64,000 nt of DNA from Nageia nagi. Taxonomy: Eukaryota; Pinophyta. The notes beneath the pieces were generated by a model. That model was not told the origin of the DNA. It did not search any database and saw nothing but the letters and a program-made list of their open reading frames with translations. How positions within the stretch are numbered: the stretch's first letter is position 1; every line of letters starts with the position of its first letter. The DNA is taken from assembly GCA_050084985.1 (NCBI GenBank), contig JBITNC010000001.1, forward strand, positions 126,728,001 through 126,792,000. The letters run 5' to 3'. Shown here piece by piece: positions 33,910 to 44,470 of this stretch. Made by a program: the position numbers and the translations under genes.

Positions 33910-34960
33910 TTTTATCTAAACATACTTATTTCCCTTTTTGAGTAAATAGGAAAAAGGAGTTATCCTATTTTCTAGTTTTCCTATGAATCTTTTAAATGCT
34001 TTCAATTTTCCTTTTTGACTTCTAATTTTCCTAATGTTCTTTGGTAGAGGCATAGCCATTATGGCTCTAACCTTTTTAGGATCAATTTCTATACTTTTTC
34101 TAGAAATAATGTATCCTAGCAATTTACCACTAGATACTCTAAAAATACACTTCTTAGGATTTACTTTTAGGTTATATTTCCTCATTATTTCAAATATGAA
34201 TCTTAAATCTTATAAATGATTCTCGTTCTTAGATTTAGCAAGAATATAATCAACATAAACTTCAGCATATTTATGAATAAGGTCATGAAACATTGTTACC
34301 ATTGCTCTTTGATATGTAGCTCCTACATTATTGAGACCAAAGGGCATGACTAACCAACAAAATGTACCCCAAGGTGTAGTGAAAGTTTTCTTATGTTGAT
34401 CCTTTTTGTTAATTTTTATCTAATTGTAACCTTAAAAACCATCCATGAAAGATAACATCTCATGGCTTGCAGTTGAATCCATAATTATATCAATACATGG
34501 TAAAGCAAAATTTTCTTTTAGGAAAACCTTATAAAAATTTTTGAAATCCATGCAATATCTAATTTTTCCATTTGGTTTCATAGTGGGAACAATTTTAGAT
34601 AACCAAGATGAATAATCAATAGGTTCAATGAATACAACCTTGTGATACTTATCTGTTTCTTTTTTGACTAAGAGAGTCTATTTAGGATGCATAGGCATTC
34701 TTTTTTGTTGTACTAGCTTAGTATCTTCATGCATAACTAAGTTGTGGGTTACAAAGGAAGGATCCATCCCTTCCATATCATTGTATTCCCAAGAAAATAT
34801 TTCTTTTAATTTGGTAAGAAACTCTTTGTACTATTGTTTATCATTCCTAACTATTTTGGTTTCAATTTGAACTATTCTTGGCATCTCATTTGTACCAATA
34901 TCTATCTCAATAGGAGGCTCATTCAACCAAGGGATCAGGTAATACCCCTAATATTATTTT
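33910..34960 (-). pseudogene. Tat reverse transcriptase, inactivated
   Basis: Starting near 34,800 the minus strand gives WEYNDMEGMDPSFVTHNL, then KIVPTMKPNGKIRYCMDFKN, IDIIMDSTASHEMLSFMDGF and WLVMPFGLNNVGATYQRAMV. The catalytic box reads YVDYILAKS near 34,250, so the second catalytic Asp is Tyr. 33,916-34,185 is open for 89 codons and carries YNLKVNPKKCIFRV then GKLLGYIISRKSIEIDPKKV, the RT thumb. Stops and frameshifts occur throughout. Confidence 0.8.
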
Positions 34961-34969
34961 TCCATAAGA

Positions 34970-35964
34970 GAAACCATGTCACAAACACACACACACCTAA
35001 CCCTAGCTACCTAGCCTACCCCTATAAGAGGAAACTAAAGTAGGATAGTGTAGTAGGAAACAACCTACTATATCCTTTATTTCTTCTATAAAATATGCAT
35101 TAGGATGATATACAACCTTACCTTGCCTCTTTGGATTGTATGATTTGAACTCATATAATTCCCCATGTATGTGGAGAATTACATGATCCATTTTGAACAC
35201 ATCAACATATCTAGAAATTATCTTGGCAAGCAAGGGATAAGAGGATTTTCTTCTATTTTCTCCATGCAAATACTAAGGGTAGCATGAATGTTGAGGTTAG
35301 CATGGATGCATGCCTTCCTAATTTTTATGACCTTTTTTGGACTTTTAGAGACCAACTCAACCATATTTATTGATTTTCCTTCATTTTCTGAGTCTGATTC
35401 CTCATCACTATTGTATGCAACTAGATTCTTATTATTCTTCTTACATATAATTCCACTTTTTCCCTCATTAGCTTCAAACATTTCTATAGGTAACTCTTTA
35501 ATCCCCTTATCATACTTTTTGAGTCCTTTACCTTTGTATTTTCTAGATTTCATGTATTATAGGATAAATAGTGTATGACATTGCATATCCTAAGTCTTTT
35601 TGTTAACCTTTGTGTAAGTTGTAATCTATATTTTCTCTTCATCACTTTCTAATTTCAATTATGAAGTATCTATATTTTACGAAACCATCTTTGCATCAAC
35701 ATCCTTAGACTCAGATTATTCACGACTACATTTGGATAAATTAGGAAAATGTGGAAACTCTTCTTCACTTGAGCATGAGAACTGATGCTAGCATAAGCAT
35801 GAGCATTGATATTTCTTCAAGATGTTGGATCTACCAATTTTTTTTATTTCATTCTCAATGACCTTCTAACTAACTACATATGTACCAATGCCTATTTCTT
35901 TATATAATTACATATTTTCACTTTCTTACTCTTCACTATCATCTTCATGAATTTCAATATTTTC
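34970..35964 (-). pseudogene. Polyprotein region upstream of the Tat RT
   Basis: Two open pieces. 35,218-35,553 (111 codons) is Lys- and Glu-rich with NSDEESDSENEGKS and a reiterated HANLNIHATL. 35,003-35,269 (88 codons) has GELYEFKSYNPKRQGKVVYH. Upstream, degenerate EEEFPHFPNLSKCS is read near 35,740. No protease motif was found. Assignment rests on position and strand only. Confidence 0.45.
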
Positions 35965-37498
35965 GTGTCCAATTGCTATTCACATGGAACCTTCCCCACT
36001 TCAATCTTCAAATTTCTCGTTTGAATATTTGCTACTACCACCAAGATTTGCATCGAGGGCTGGTCCACCCAGGCTCATGCCCTAGGTTTCTTAATGAACC
36101 CTGCATCCTCCTACTCATCAAGGCTTGGAGCTTAACCTGATGATCAAGTGTAGGTTGCATGCTTCAATGCCATCCATTTTTGGGGCTAGTTGATTCAATA
36201 AGTGAGTTGTTACACACTCAATGGATTTTGACTTCCATGAATACCATCTTGCTATCTTAATCAACCAACACCCTTTATGGGATCTAGGTTAGCACACAAT
36301 TTGGCATTGTAACTCAACTTTTGGTTCATCCCACATCACTAATTTTGCTTACCAAAAATGGCCCACTTGGAGCTCACAATTTCATGGCATGGCTCACTAG
36401 AGTAGCCATGCCATCTTACTTATTTAAAGTTTGTGAATAGGTCAAGGGCATTATGCCCCCAATGCCTCTAACCATTTGCTTTACCTAATAAAACTCATGA
36501 ATATGCTTTAGCTATCTTGAGGGAAACTTCAAAGCAAACCAGCTACTAGATGGTTCAATTAGTCTTTCACCCCTATACCTAAGTTAGATGAATGATTTGC
36601 ACATCAGTATCACTGCAAGCCTCCAACAGAGTTTCCTTTGGCTTTGCCCTACTCAAGCATAGTTCACCATATTTTAGGTCCCAATAGGTGTGCTTGCACT
36701 CAAACCCTTCATAGAAGATCAAGGTTGGTTGATGGTGCACCCCCTCAAGCCAAGGGATCTCACCAGTTAGCTTCCTTGCACCTTGTAGGTTTCTTGGCTC
36801 ATCAACTTGCACACATGTTAAACTCCTTGTTCTATGTTTTAAGATAGGTCAGATGGAAATCCCATCGACCAGTATAATGAGGGTGCAAGTGCCTCATATC
36901 CCATCATAAAGGGCATGCACTTCATATCACAACCATCGAGATGATGATACAGCAAGTGGCCTTTCACCTGAACTTATACCACCCCGATGGACTACATTGG
37001 CATGCCCCCCAAGTTGAGTGATGGTCTGACTCTCACCATCCCACATCTAATTAGGGTGCATCATTAGCCTCCATTAACTTCCATCCTATTAATTTCAAGC
37101 ACTCTTTAACTCTTTTTCCAAATTCCTTTTCATATTTCCCTCGCAATACTTGTTTGCTATCGATCTCTTACCCGTATTTATCCTTGGATGAAATTTACAA
37201 CCTAATTAGGGTTGCATTCCCAAATAACCTGACTCGCTAATAGTGCCTCATGGTGTGATAGGGTCTAGGCCCAATGGAGCTCTCACCCTCTCTAGCACCC
37301 CCTTCCAAGGGACTTGGGCCTAGTTTATCATTGAGGATGCTTCTATAGACTACAATTTGGATGACACCACTATCTGATTTTCATGCTAGGCTATTCTTGA
37401 TTCGCTCACCATTACTAGGGGAATCCTTGTAAGTTTCTTTTCCTCCACTTATTGATATGCTTAAGCTCAGTAGGTGGTCTTACCTGACCTAGGGACAT
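35965..37498 (-). pseudogene. 26S rRNA pseudogene, first ~1.5 kb
   Basis: The minus strand starts near 37,498 with a decayed 26S 5' end: CCCTAGGTCAGG, then TGAGCTTAAGCATATCAATA, AGTGGAGGAAAAGAAACTTA and GGATTCCCCTAGTAATGG. Later landmarks are AAACCAGCTACTAGATGG (as the plus-strand complement near 36,536), GATCCCTTGGCTTGAGGG, AAGTGGGCCATTTTTGGTAA and GGTTCCATGTGAA near 35,977. All follow the order of plant 26S rRNA. It ends abruptly inside the gene at about 35,965, where Tat element sequence begins, so about half of 26S is missing. Nearly all CpG sites of functional 26S read TG or CA. Confidence 0.92.
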
Positions 37499-37696
37499 GA
37501 AAGGCATGCAAATTTTGATCACATAGAGCTATATAATTCATGATCCCAATAAATATTCACCTCAAATGGAGCCACCACTAGTTGGGTCAAGGGTGATGGC
37601 CCAACACATGTATTTCAATTGATTACACCTCGAAGGGTTAAGAAGACCATGTTCACTCTTCCCTCACACATTTGGAGGGGAGGCATCAAGCAAAAG
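37499..37696 (-). other. ITS2 remnant (about 198 bp)
   Basis: Spacer between 5.8S and 26S. It has no conserved landmark of its own; the limits come from the flanking genes. The length is slightly under the usual 200-240 bp for seed plants. Confidence 0.8.
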
Positions 37697-37854
37697 TGCA
37701 TCACCTAGGCAAACATGCCCTTTATCAAGTCCTCAGGTGCAACTTCCATTCAAAGACTCAATGATTCACAAGATTCTATAATTCACATCAAGTATCACAT
37801 TTCACTACATTCTTCATTAAGGTGAGAGCCAAGATATCCATTATCAAGAGTCAT
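37697..37854 (-). pseudogene. 5.8S rRNA pseudogene
   Basis: Minus strand from 37,854: ATGACTCTTGATAATGGATA, then TCTTGGCTCTCACCTTAATG, AAGAATGTAGTGAAATGTGA and TGAATCATTGAGTCTTTGAA. These match the 5.8S landmarks (family ATCTCGGCTCTCGC, GAAGAACGTAGCGAAATGC, CATCGAGT-TTTTGAA) with C-to-T and G-to-A changes at CpG positions. The 158-bp length is close to the normal 160-164. Confidence 0.93.
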
Positions 37855-37967
37855 GTTTGGTTGGTGGTCAACTGTCTAAGGGATGACAAGCATTCCATGC
37901 GAAGTGCGATAAGCATGCCTCCTACATCCACCCTAACTACATTTTTGAAAGAACTCAACACAAACAT

Positions 37968-38229
37968 GTTGGGGGAGGGGAATCAAACCCCACAGTTCCC
38001 TCAATCCCCTGGTGCTTTGTAGATCCCATAGGGATAGGGATGCATGATCATGCAAGATTAATAGCACCTAACCTATGGGCCTCAAGAACATCATAGGGGT
38101 TAGGGGGAGGTCCTTGGACCCCATGGTTCCACCATTCCCCTGGTACTGCAGAGAGCCCATAGGGGTAGGGATGCATGATCATGTAGGATCAATAGCACCT
38201 AACCTGTGGGCCTCAATAATGTCATAGGG
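37968..38229. repeat. ITS1 subrepeats, two units of ~131 bp
   Basis: Two head-to-tail copies. Each runs from a GGGGGAGG start through CCCCTGGT (38,006 and 38,137), CCCATAGGG, TAGGGATGCATGATCATG and AATAGCACCTAACCT. A third partial start follows at 38,229. Subrepeats in ITS1 are known from conifers. Confidence 0.85.
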
Positions 38230-38999
38230 GTCAGTGGGAGGTCCCTACCACTTCTTGATGTGGTCCATGATGTAATATGTGAAGGGCCTCAAAACCTCTC
38301 TATAGGACATCCTAACCTACGATAAGATATCATGAGCACTCCACCCATGAAAAGGACCAAGCCTTCATAGCCTGCATCATGATCGAATGAACATCTTGAA
38401 GTGGTGTTGAGGCTTCCCATCTCCCCATGCCTGAGGGTGCTCGATGAATAGCCATGCTTAAGGATCAAATATCATTAACCTTTGATGCAAAAGATAAGGG
38501 TCAAAGAAGAGAGTTCAAGCATGGGGCCATGAATAGCTTAATGAGCTGATTACATAACTTCTTACTAGTTGGGCACCCTCCCACAATGGTCTTTTAGATG
38601 CATTATAGGATCAAGATGTGAGGTAGGGTTGGAGCACTTATGATTAATCCCACCATTCAACCTTATTACACTACATGATTGAAGGGTCTTAGTAATGAAG
38701 GATGTTGAATGACCTGCTCCCTTGATAAAGGTGACAAATGCATCAAATCTTAGATACTAATCAAGAGGAACATAGCCTAGTGAAAGGGACCCCTTGCATC
38801 ACCATCACCTTGGGACCAAGGTGGGGCTCATGCCTTTTCATTATCCATCAAACAATGATTCCTCCAAGTGAGGGTTCTAAAGATTCAAGGTTGCATTGAG
38901 TTGAGAAAAGCAAGCATAGCCAAGAGTTATCCTACATCATGTTCAACATTCTAGCCCTAAGGAGCCTGAACCATCACTCATGATATGATCATCTGGGTT
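38230..38999. other. ITS1, unique part
   Basis: No gene or repeat family is seen; it is part of the ITS1 spacer by position. Confidence 0.6.
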
Positions 39000-39004
39000 G
39001 CAAC

Positions 39005-40811
39005 TGTTGAGCATGTGTGATTGTCATTGTTGTCAACATGTGGTTTTGGTAAAGACCAGGTTCCGAAGGTGATGAGGTCAGTAAGGAGAATTGAAAAGCC
39101 AAGGTTAGTAAATTAAGCGTTTCGAAATGAAATGATAAAAGCTCAATTGTGAAAAAAAATTGGGTTCCAGAGAAAGTGAGTAGAGCATTTCGGAAGCATG
39201 AAGATGACATCATGGGAAGAACGATGTTCACATTTTTGAATGAAACTAGGTTCTAAAGATGATGAGGTTAGCAAGGGGTGATTAAAAAGTCTGAAGATAA
39301 AAGTCCGAAGATAAAAAGTCCGAAGATAAAAGTCCAGAGATAAAAGTCCGAAGATAAAAGTCCGAAGATAAAAGTCCAAAGATAAAAGTTTGGAAATAAA
39401 AGTTTGGAGAGAAAAGTCTGGAGAGAAAAGTTCGGAGATAAAAGTCTAGAGATAAAAGTCCAGAGATAAAAGTCCGGTGATAAAAGTTCACAGATAAAAG
39501 TCCAAAGATAAAAGTCCAGAGATAAAAGTCTGGAGATAAAAGTCTGGAGATAAAAGTTCAGAGATAAAAGTTCAGAGATAAAATTCCAGAGATAAAAGTT
39601 CGAAGATAAAAGTCCAGAGATAAAATTCTGGAGATAAAATTCCGAAGATAAAAGTCCAGAGATAAAAGTCTGAAGATAAAAGTATGGAGATAAAAGTTCG
39701 GAGATAAAAGTTTGGAGATAAAAGTCCAGAGATAAAAGTTTGGACATCGTGGGAAGCATTTTACTCTACTTCTAGAGTCCAGAGAAGATGACATTAGCAG
39801 TTGGTGTTGAAAAGTTCAAAAGACCATGCAGATACCTTGGAACTCTCTTCCGGAGTCCGAAGATGATGACATCATGGTGAATACAATAAACATCCGATAA
39901 GCTAGTCAATCTCTAGGCTATAGAAAGAGACTCTGGAACTAAAAATCAAATACTGTCAAATCTCTGAAATCAATGGAGAAAGAGCTACACTTGTCTGAAC
40001 AACTCTATTTGAGCAAGAGGAGCATTCATCAGTTACAGCAGTTGTAGTCTCAGATAGTGAACTCTCTTAGTGCAGGAGCAATTACAAATAAAGATTCCTT
40101 TTCAGTTTATTTTTGTTAACGTGTGATGATAGGAATAGTTTTGAGAGGGGTTTTCTTGATGTGTAACAATTTTCTTGACATGTAACAGTTTTGTAGGAAT
40201 GGATGTGAAGAGTGGATTGGAGGTTTAGGAAAAACGTGTGAGCAGAGACGAGGGAGTTGAAGTAACAGCATGGGAGAGGATGTAACAGTGTGAAAGTGGA
40301 TGTAATAGTGTGGAAGAGGGGAGAATATGGTGTATGTGAAGTGAAAAAATGAATATGCAGAGAGGATAGTGATTGTTTAATGATGTTACTTTGGAGCTGT
40401 GTGCAGAGATCAAACAATGAGCATTAGAGCTAGACCATTGAGGGTCTTCTAGAACTGTATTCCTTCCTCCTTTTTGAATGTTGCATCAAGTGGGGGCTTG
40501 ATAGCTGGAGTTGGTGCTCCAAGAAGTAGGTGTTGCTATATTTAAAGTGGTAGTTGGTGCTACCCTTCACAATTGGTGCTGTGAATCTGTAAGCTTTCTT
40601 TAATAACTAGATTTGGATTGGAGTCCAAGCAGTCATGTTCAGGGATGTAGCCAATCTGGTGAACCTCGCTATATCTGGTGTTGTGTGATGTACTTGGTGT
40701 GCTTGCTCATTTTTCTCTAGCTTTTAATCTATCTTTATTTATGAAGCTTAAATTGATTATTTTTATATACACTGATTCACCCCCCCTCTCAGTGTCACTT
40801 GAAGTCCAACA
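39005..40811 (+). repeat. 5' LTR of the SIRE-type element (1,807 bp)
   Basis: TGTTGAGCATGTGTGATTGT at the start and GAAGTCCAACA at the end. The last 50 bases carry TTCACCCCCCCTCTCAGTG, an LTR ending widely seen in plant copia elements. It contains a minisatellite at 39,290-39,745. A possible TATA element, TATATTTAAAG, lies near 40,531. Confidence 0.92.
39290..39745 (+). repeat. LTR minisatellite GATAAAAGTCYGRA (about 31 units)
   Basis: About 31 tandem copies of a 14-15-bp unit with consensus GATAAAAGTCCGGA/GATAAAAGTCCAGA. Units vary almost only by transitions. Each carries GATA and AAAG. The minus strand is open across it (163 codons of an FYLRTFISGLLS-like repeat), a by-product of the 15-bp period. 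Confidence 0.93.
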
Positions 40812-40813
40812 AT

Positions 40814-40825
40814 TGGTATCAGAGC
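40814..40825 (+). promoter_or_regulatory. Primer-binding site of the SIRE-type element
   Basis: TGGTATCAGAGC, two bases after the LTR end. Exact match to the site complementary to initiator tRNA-Met. Confidence 0.93.
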
Positions 40826-40875
40826 AAGGTTCCTACTTAGGCTATAACAGCTAAGGAGATCCTGGTAGTGGCACT

Positions 40876-42700
40876 ATGGTAAGCGAAGAAGGTTTCTCAT
40901 CTAACAAGGCACCTCTCTTTGATGGAACCAATTATGCTTTCTAGAAAATTCAAATGAAGACTTATCTCAGTGCATTGGGTTTTGGTACTTGGGATGTGGT
41001 TAAAAGGGGTTACACTCCTCCCCCTACAGGTCCATTAGATGAAGTAGAAAGAAAGGCATTTGAATGTGATGCAAAAGCAAGAATGCCCTAATGTGTGGTC
41101 TTGTGGACAGTGAACTGGTGAAAGTTATGGCATGCAAATTTGCAAAAGAAATATGGAATAAGTTAAAAAGCATTCATGAAGGAGATGATAAAGTCAAGGA
41201 AGCAAAACTCCAAACTCATAGAGCTCAATTCAAAGTTCTAAAGATGAATGAAGATGAAACCATTGAAGCATACATGTTGAGAGTAAATGAAATTACTAAT
41301 GCAATCAGAGGTCTTGGGGAAGAAATTGAAGATCATGTCATCGTAAAAAAGGTACTGTGATCTCTCACATCTCGCTTTGATTCAAAGGTGTTTGCTATTG
41401 AAGAAGCAAAAAATTTGAAAACTTTCAGCATGGATGAAATGCATGGATCGCTGACTGCTTATGAAATGAGGATCAGAAAAGCAAAACATTCAGAAAAGGA
41501 AGTAGCGTTTAAAGCCAATAATAGTACCAAAGCCAAAATAGATTCTGATGATGAGGAATAATCTGATGAAGCAGAAGCAAATTTTGTTAGAAAGCTAAAA
41601 AGGGGAAAAGGTAAATATAAAGGCAAGCTATCGTTTAAATATTTTAACTATGGTGGTATTGGTCATTTCATTTCAAAATGTCCATATAGAAAAATTGATA
41701 AAGATGATCAAGAATCATATTTGAGAAAAACCACAAAATGAAATCTCATGCTCGAAATAGAAGGTCAAATAGATAGAGCTTCATATCTAGAAATGAAGGC
41801 CCCACTGATGATGATTCTAGTAATGAATCAGAAAAAGAATACAATGGAGCATTGTTTATGGCATTTGAAGAGAAACTAAATGAAGATAATCAAAATGACC
41901 AAGAACATAAAAAGGAAGAGATAGATGAAGAAAATGACTATGAGATTGAGATTGATCTTGAAGAAGAACTAATAACAGCATTGAATGAACTGAATAAAGA
42001 AATAAAGAAAAATAAGAAACTCTCAAAAAGGTTTGATGATGAAAGTAATATTATAGAAAACTTAAAAATAGAAGTGGAAGAATCTAAGAGGATAAATGAG
42101 AGTTTGGAGGAATAGCTTCTTGTGAAAGTTAAAAATTATAGTAAGCTCGAAGAAGAAATAACTGGACTACGTATGCAACTAGAGGAAGTCACCAAGAAAA
42201 TTAGCTATTTTGAATATCTAGAAGGCAGGTCAACTAAACTCAGTGAAAACATTAACAGTTAAAGAATGTTTTCTGATAAATTTGGTCTGGGATATGAACA
42301 AGGACAATCTTCTAATGACACAAAAAGGGAAAACATAAAAGAAACCAAGAAGAAGGAAGATAGCTCAAGACTGGAGGATGATGGCTTCACTCAAGTGCAT
42401 TCCAAAAGAAGACCCTATGCAAGACCAAGAAGTACTCAGCAATATAATAACTACATCCATCCCTTCAATGGATACTATTTCAAATGTAATGTGTATGGAC
42501 ATAAAATTTTTGAATGTAAGTATAATATCACTCCAAGAACCTTTGTTACTAGGAATGCATTCAGCCCACTAATGGAGTATCCAGTTGAGTGTTACAACTA
42601 TCATGAATATGGACACATTGCTAGATTCTGCAGAAATAATCATGGCATGAGGTTCTTTCCACTGAGACAATTTCCTTCCATAAGATAGAATAAACAGTTT
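40876..42700 (+). pseudogene. SIRE-type copia gag, inactivated
   Basis: The ATG at 40,876 opens KAPLFDGTNYAF followed by a TAG where the family has Trp, then KIQMKTYLSALGFGTWDVV. After a 1-base loss near 41,083, 41,091-41,360 is open with KVMACKFAKEIWNKLKSIHE, AKLQTHRAQFKVLKMNEDE and IEAYMLRVNEI, the UBN2 gag core. The first zinc knuckle near 41,645 reads FNYGGIGHFISKC, with its first two Cys lost. 41,852-42,115 is acidic with coiled-coil character (LEEELITALNELNKEIKK). 42,266-42,688, in another frame, holds two more knuckle-like motifs, FKCNVYGHKIFEC and CYNYHEYGHIARFC, each lacking one Cys. At least three frameshifts and several stops are present. Confidence 0.85.
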
Positions 42701-42856
42701 CAGAGCAGTCATCCACAGGAAGAAGAAAAGTATAATAAAAAACAAGAAGCTGAAATAAAAGTAAAACAAGTCTGGAAAGAAAAGGACAAACTCAGAGAGG
42801 ATAAAGAGTCTTTAATCATTCAAATAGCATTAAAAGCTCAAGACAAAACATCACCA

Positions 42857-43861
42857 TGGATATTAGACAGCGGATGCTCAAGTCACATGATAGGTGATAA
42901 GAAGAAATTTCAAAAACTACAAGAATATGAAGGTGGGTCAGTAAGATTTGGAAACAATGATGGTGCATAGATTATCGACAAAGGGACAGTCAAAATAAAT
43001 GATGGCAACATCAGATATAAAGAGGTATTATTTGTTGTGGGATTGAAGCATAATTTGTTGAGCATCAATCAAATATGTGACAAAGGACATGATGTAATTT
43101 TCAAAAAACATGGCTGTGAGATTCGAAGGGCAAATAGTGGTAGACTTGTAGTAGTTGGTACAAGAACCTATGGTAATTTATACACCTTATCAGATGTTTC
43201 AGAGGGATCATGTCTTCTAGGCAAGGAGAGTGATGATTGGCTATGGCATAAGAGACTGGGACACATCTATTTTAAAAACTTGATGAACATTTTCTCAAAA
43301 AGAGTAGTAAGAGATATGCCTAGTATCAGCAAACCAGCAAATGATATTTGTGATTCATGCCAAAGGGGAAGGCAAACTTGGGCAAAGTTCAAAGTGAAAG
43401 AATATCACACAAGCAGACCATTGGAAATCGTACACACTGACCTATGTGGACCAATGAGAACACAAAGCTTCAATGGAGATAAGTATTTTATTCTATTCAT
43501 AGATGATTATTCAAGAATGACTTCGATGCAATTTTTGAAACATAAATCTGAAGCTTTTGAAATGTTCAAAGCATTTAAAAATCAAGTAGAAAATCAGATA
43601 GAGAGGAGAATTAAATGTCTTCGCTCAGACAGAGGAGGTGAGTTCACTTCTGATGAGTTTTCTAAGTTTTGCATACAACACAGAATTAAAAGACAATTCT
43701 CTGCAGCAAGAACTCCACAACAAAATGGAGTAGTTGAAAGAAAAAATAGAGTAGTACAAGAAATGGCTCGAACCATGCTAATAGAAAGCAAGGTTGCTGA
43801 TAGGTTCTGGAAAGAAGTAGTGCATACTACAGTGCATATTCAAAATAGATGTATGATGTGA
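42857..43861 (+). pseudogene. SIRE-type copia protease and integrase core, nearly intact
   Basis: The protease active site is WILDSGCSSHMIGD at 42,857, with catalytic Asp in DSG. One TAG stop lies near 42,968. From 43,037 the frame is open for 274 codons: LKHNLLSINQICD, then WHKRLGHIYFKNL and ICDSCQRGRQ (the HHCC zinc-binding pair). EIVHTDLCGPM follows with the first catalytic Asp, then FIDDYSRM with the second. SAARTPQQNGVVERKNRV carries the catalytic Glu at 43,736. Only the stop at 43,859 ends the frame. All three integrase catalytic residues are present, unusual among the elements here. A single ancestral polyprotein is implied; this segment is not a separate gene. Confidence 0.92.
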
Positions 43862-44470
43862 CCACATGAGGATAGAACACCATATGAATTATGGTTTGGA
43901 AGAAGAGCTACAGTGAGGCACTTCAGGATCTTTGGTAGTAAATGCTATATCAAGAGAATAGAAGAAAATTTAGGAAAGTTTGAGGATAGATCTGATGAAG
44001 GTATCTTTCTTGGTTACTCTTCGAAGAGCAAAGCATACAGGTGTTACAATAAAAGGACAAAAATAATCGTTGATAGTGCTGATGTTCGTGTTGATGAGCA
44101 AAGAGATCTTCCCAAGAGAAATTATGATGATGATCTTCCTGCCTATCAAGATTCAATTGAAGAAGACAAAAAGAATAAAAACAAATCTAAGCCTCCTGTA
44201 CAGCAATCACAAGTAAAGAAACCAAAAGATTCAAATTCACCAAGTAACCCAAATAGTGTTTCAGAAAATGAGTCGAAAGAAGATGAAAATTCAAAAACTC
44301 CACCAAATAGATGGCACAAGGATCATCCATAAGAGCAAATCATCAGTGAGTTTCATACAGGCATCCAAACTCGTAGAGGGGTTTCACGCACCTATTCTCT
44401 CCTATCCAATATAGAGCCTAAAAATGTCTCAGAAGCTAGCCAAGATGAAAGCTAGATGAAAGCAATGGAG
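43862..44470 (+). pseudogene. SIRE-type copia integrase C-terminus and linker
   Basis: In the same frame as the integrase: TPYELWFGRRATVRHFRIFG, SKCYIKR and GIFLGYSSKSKAYRCYN, the conserved integrase C-terminal block. A hydrophilic linker follows with KPKDSNSPSNPNSVSENESK. Stops lie at 43,859 and 44,330. A frameshift near 44,465-44,475, which looks like a 1-base loss, separates this part from RT. Confidence 0.85.

Larger units (their letters stand above)
29330..35964 (-). mobile_element. Tat-lineage Ty3/gypsy element, 5'-truncated, abutting 26S rDNA
   Basis: Minus-strand order: an upstream polyprotein region (35,964-34,970), RT, RNase H, a second archaeal-type RNase H, integrase, a non-coding region with tandem repeats, then the start of a probable 3' LTR at 30,060. 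A second RNase H between the first one and integrase is the defining feature of the Tat lineage. The 5' LTR, gag and protease are absent; at about 35,965 the sequence switches abruptly to the 26S rRNA gene. The low-coordinate end of the 3' LTR was not resolved, so the start given here is approximate. Confidence 0.72.
37855..39004 (-). other. ITS1 remnant, 5.8S-proximal part
   Basis: Spacer between 18S and 5.8S, interrupted at 39,005 by the SIRE copia element. With the other part (48,011-48,486) ITS1 is about 1.6 kb, far longer than in angiosperms. It is in the range I recall for Pinaceae. It contains a 131-bp tandem duplication. Confidence 0.85.

Noticed and set aside
36579-36847. Open frames on both strands
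   Set aside because: They lie inside the 26S rRNA pseudogene, which the sequence landmarks identify clearly.
39268-39759. 163-codon minus-strand ORF of repeated FYLRTFISGLLS-like residues
   Set aside because: It is the reverse reading of the 15-bp LTR minisatellite; a period divisible by three keeps the frame open. The same artefact gives the 211-codon frame at 46,314-46,949.
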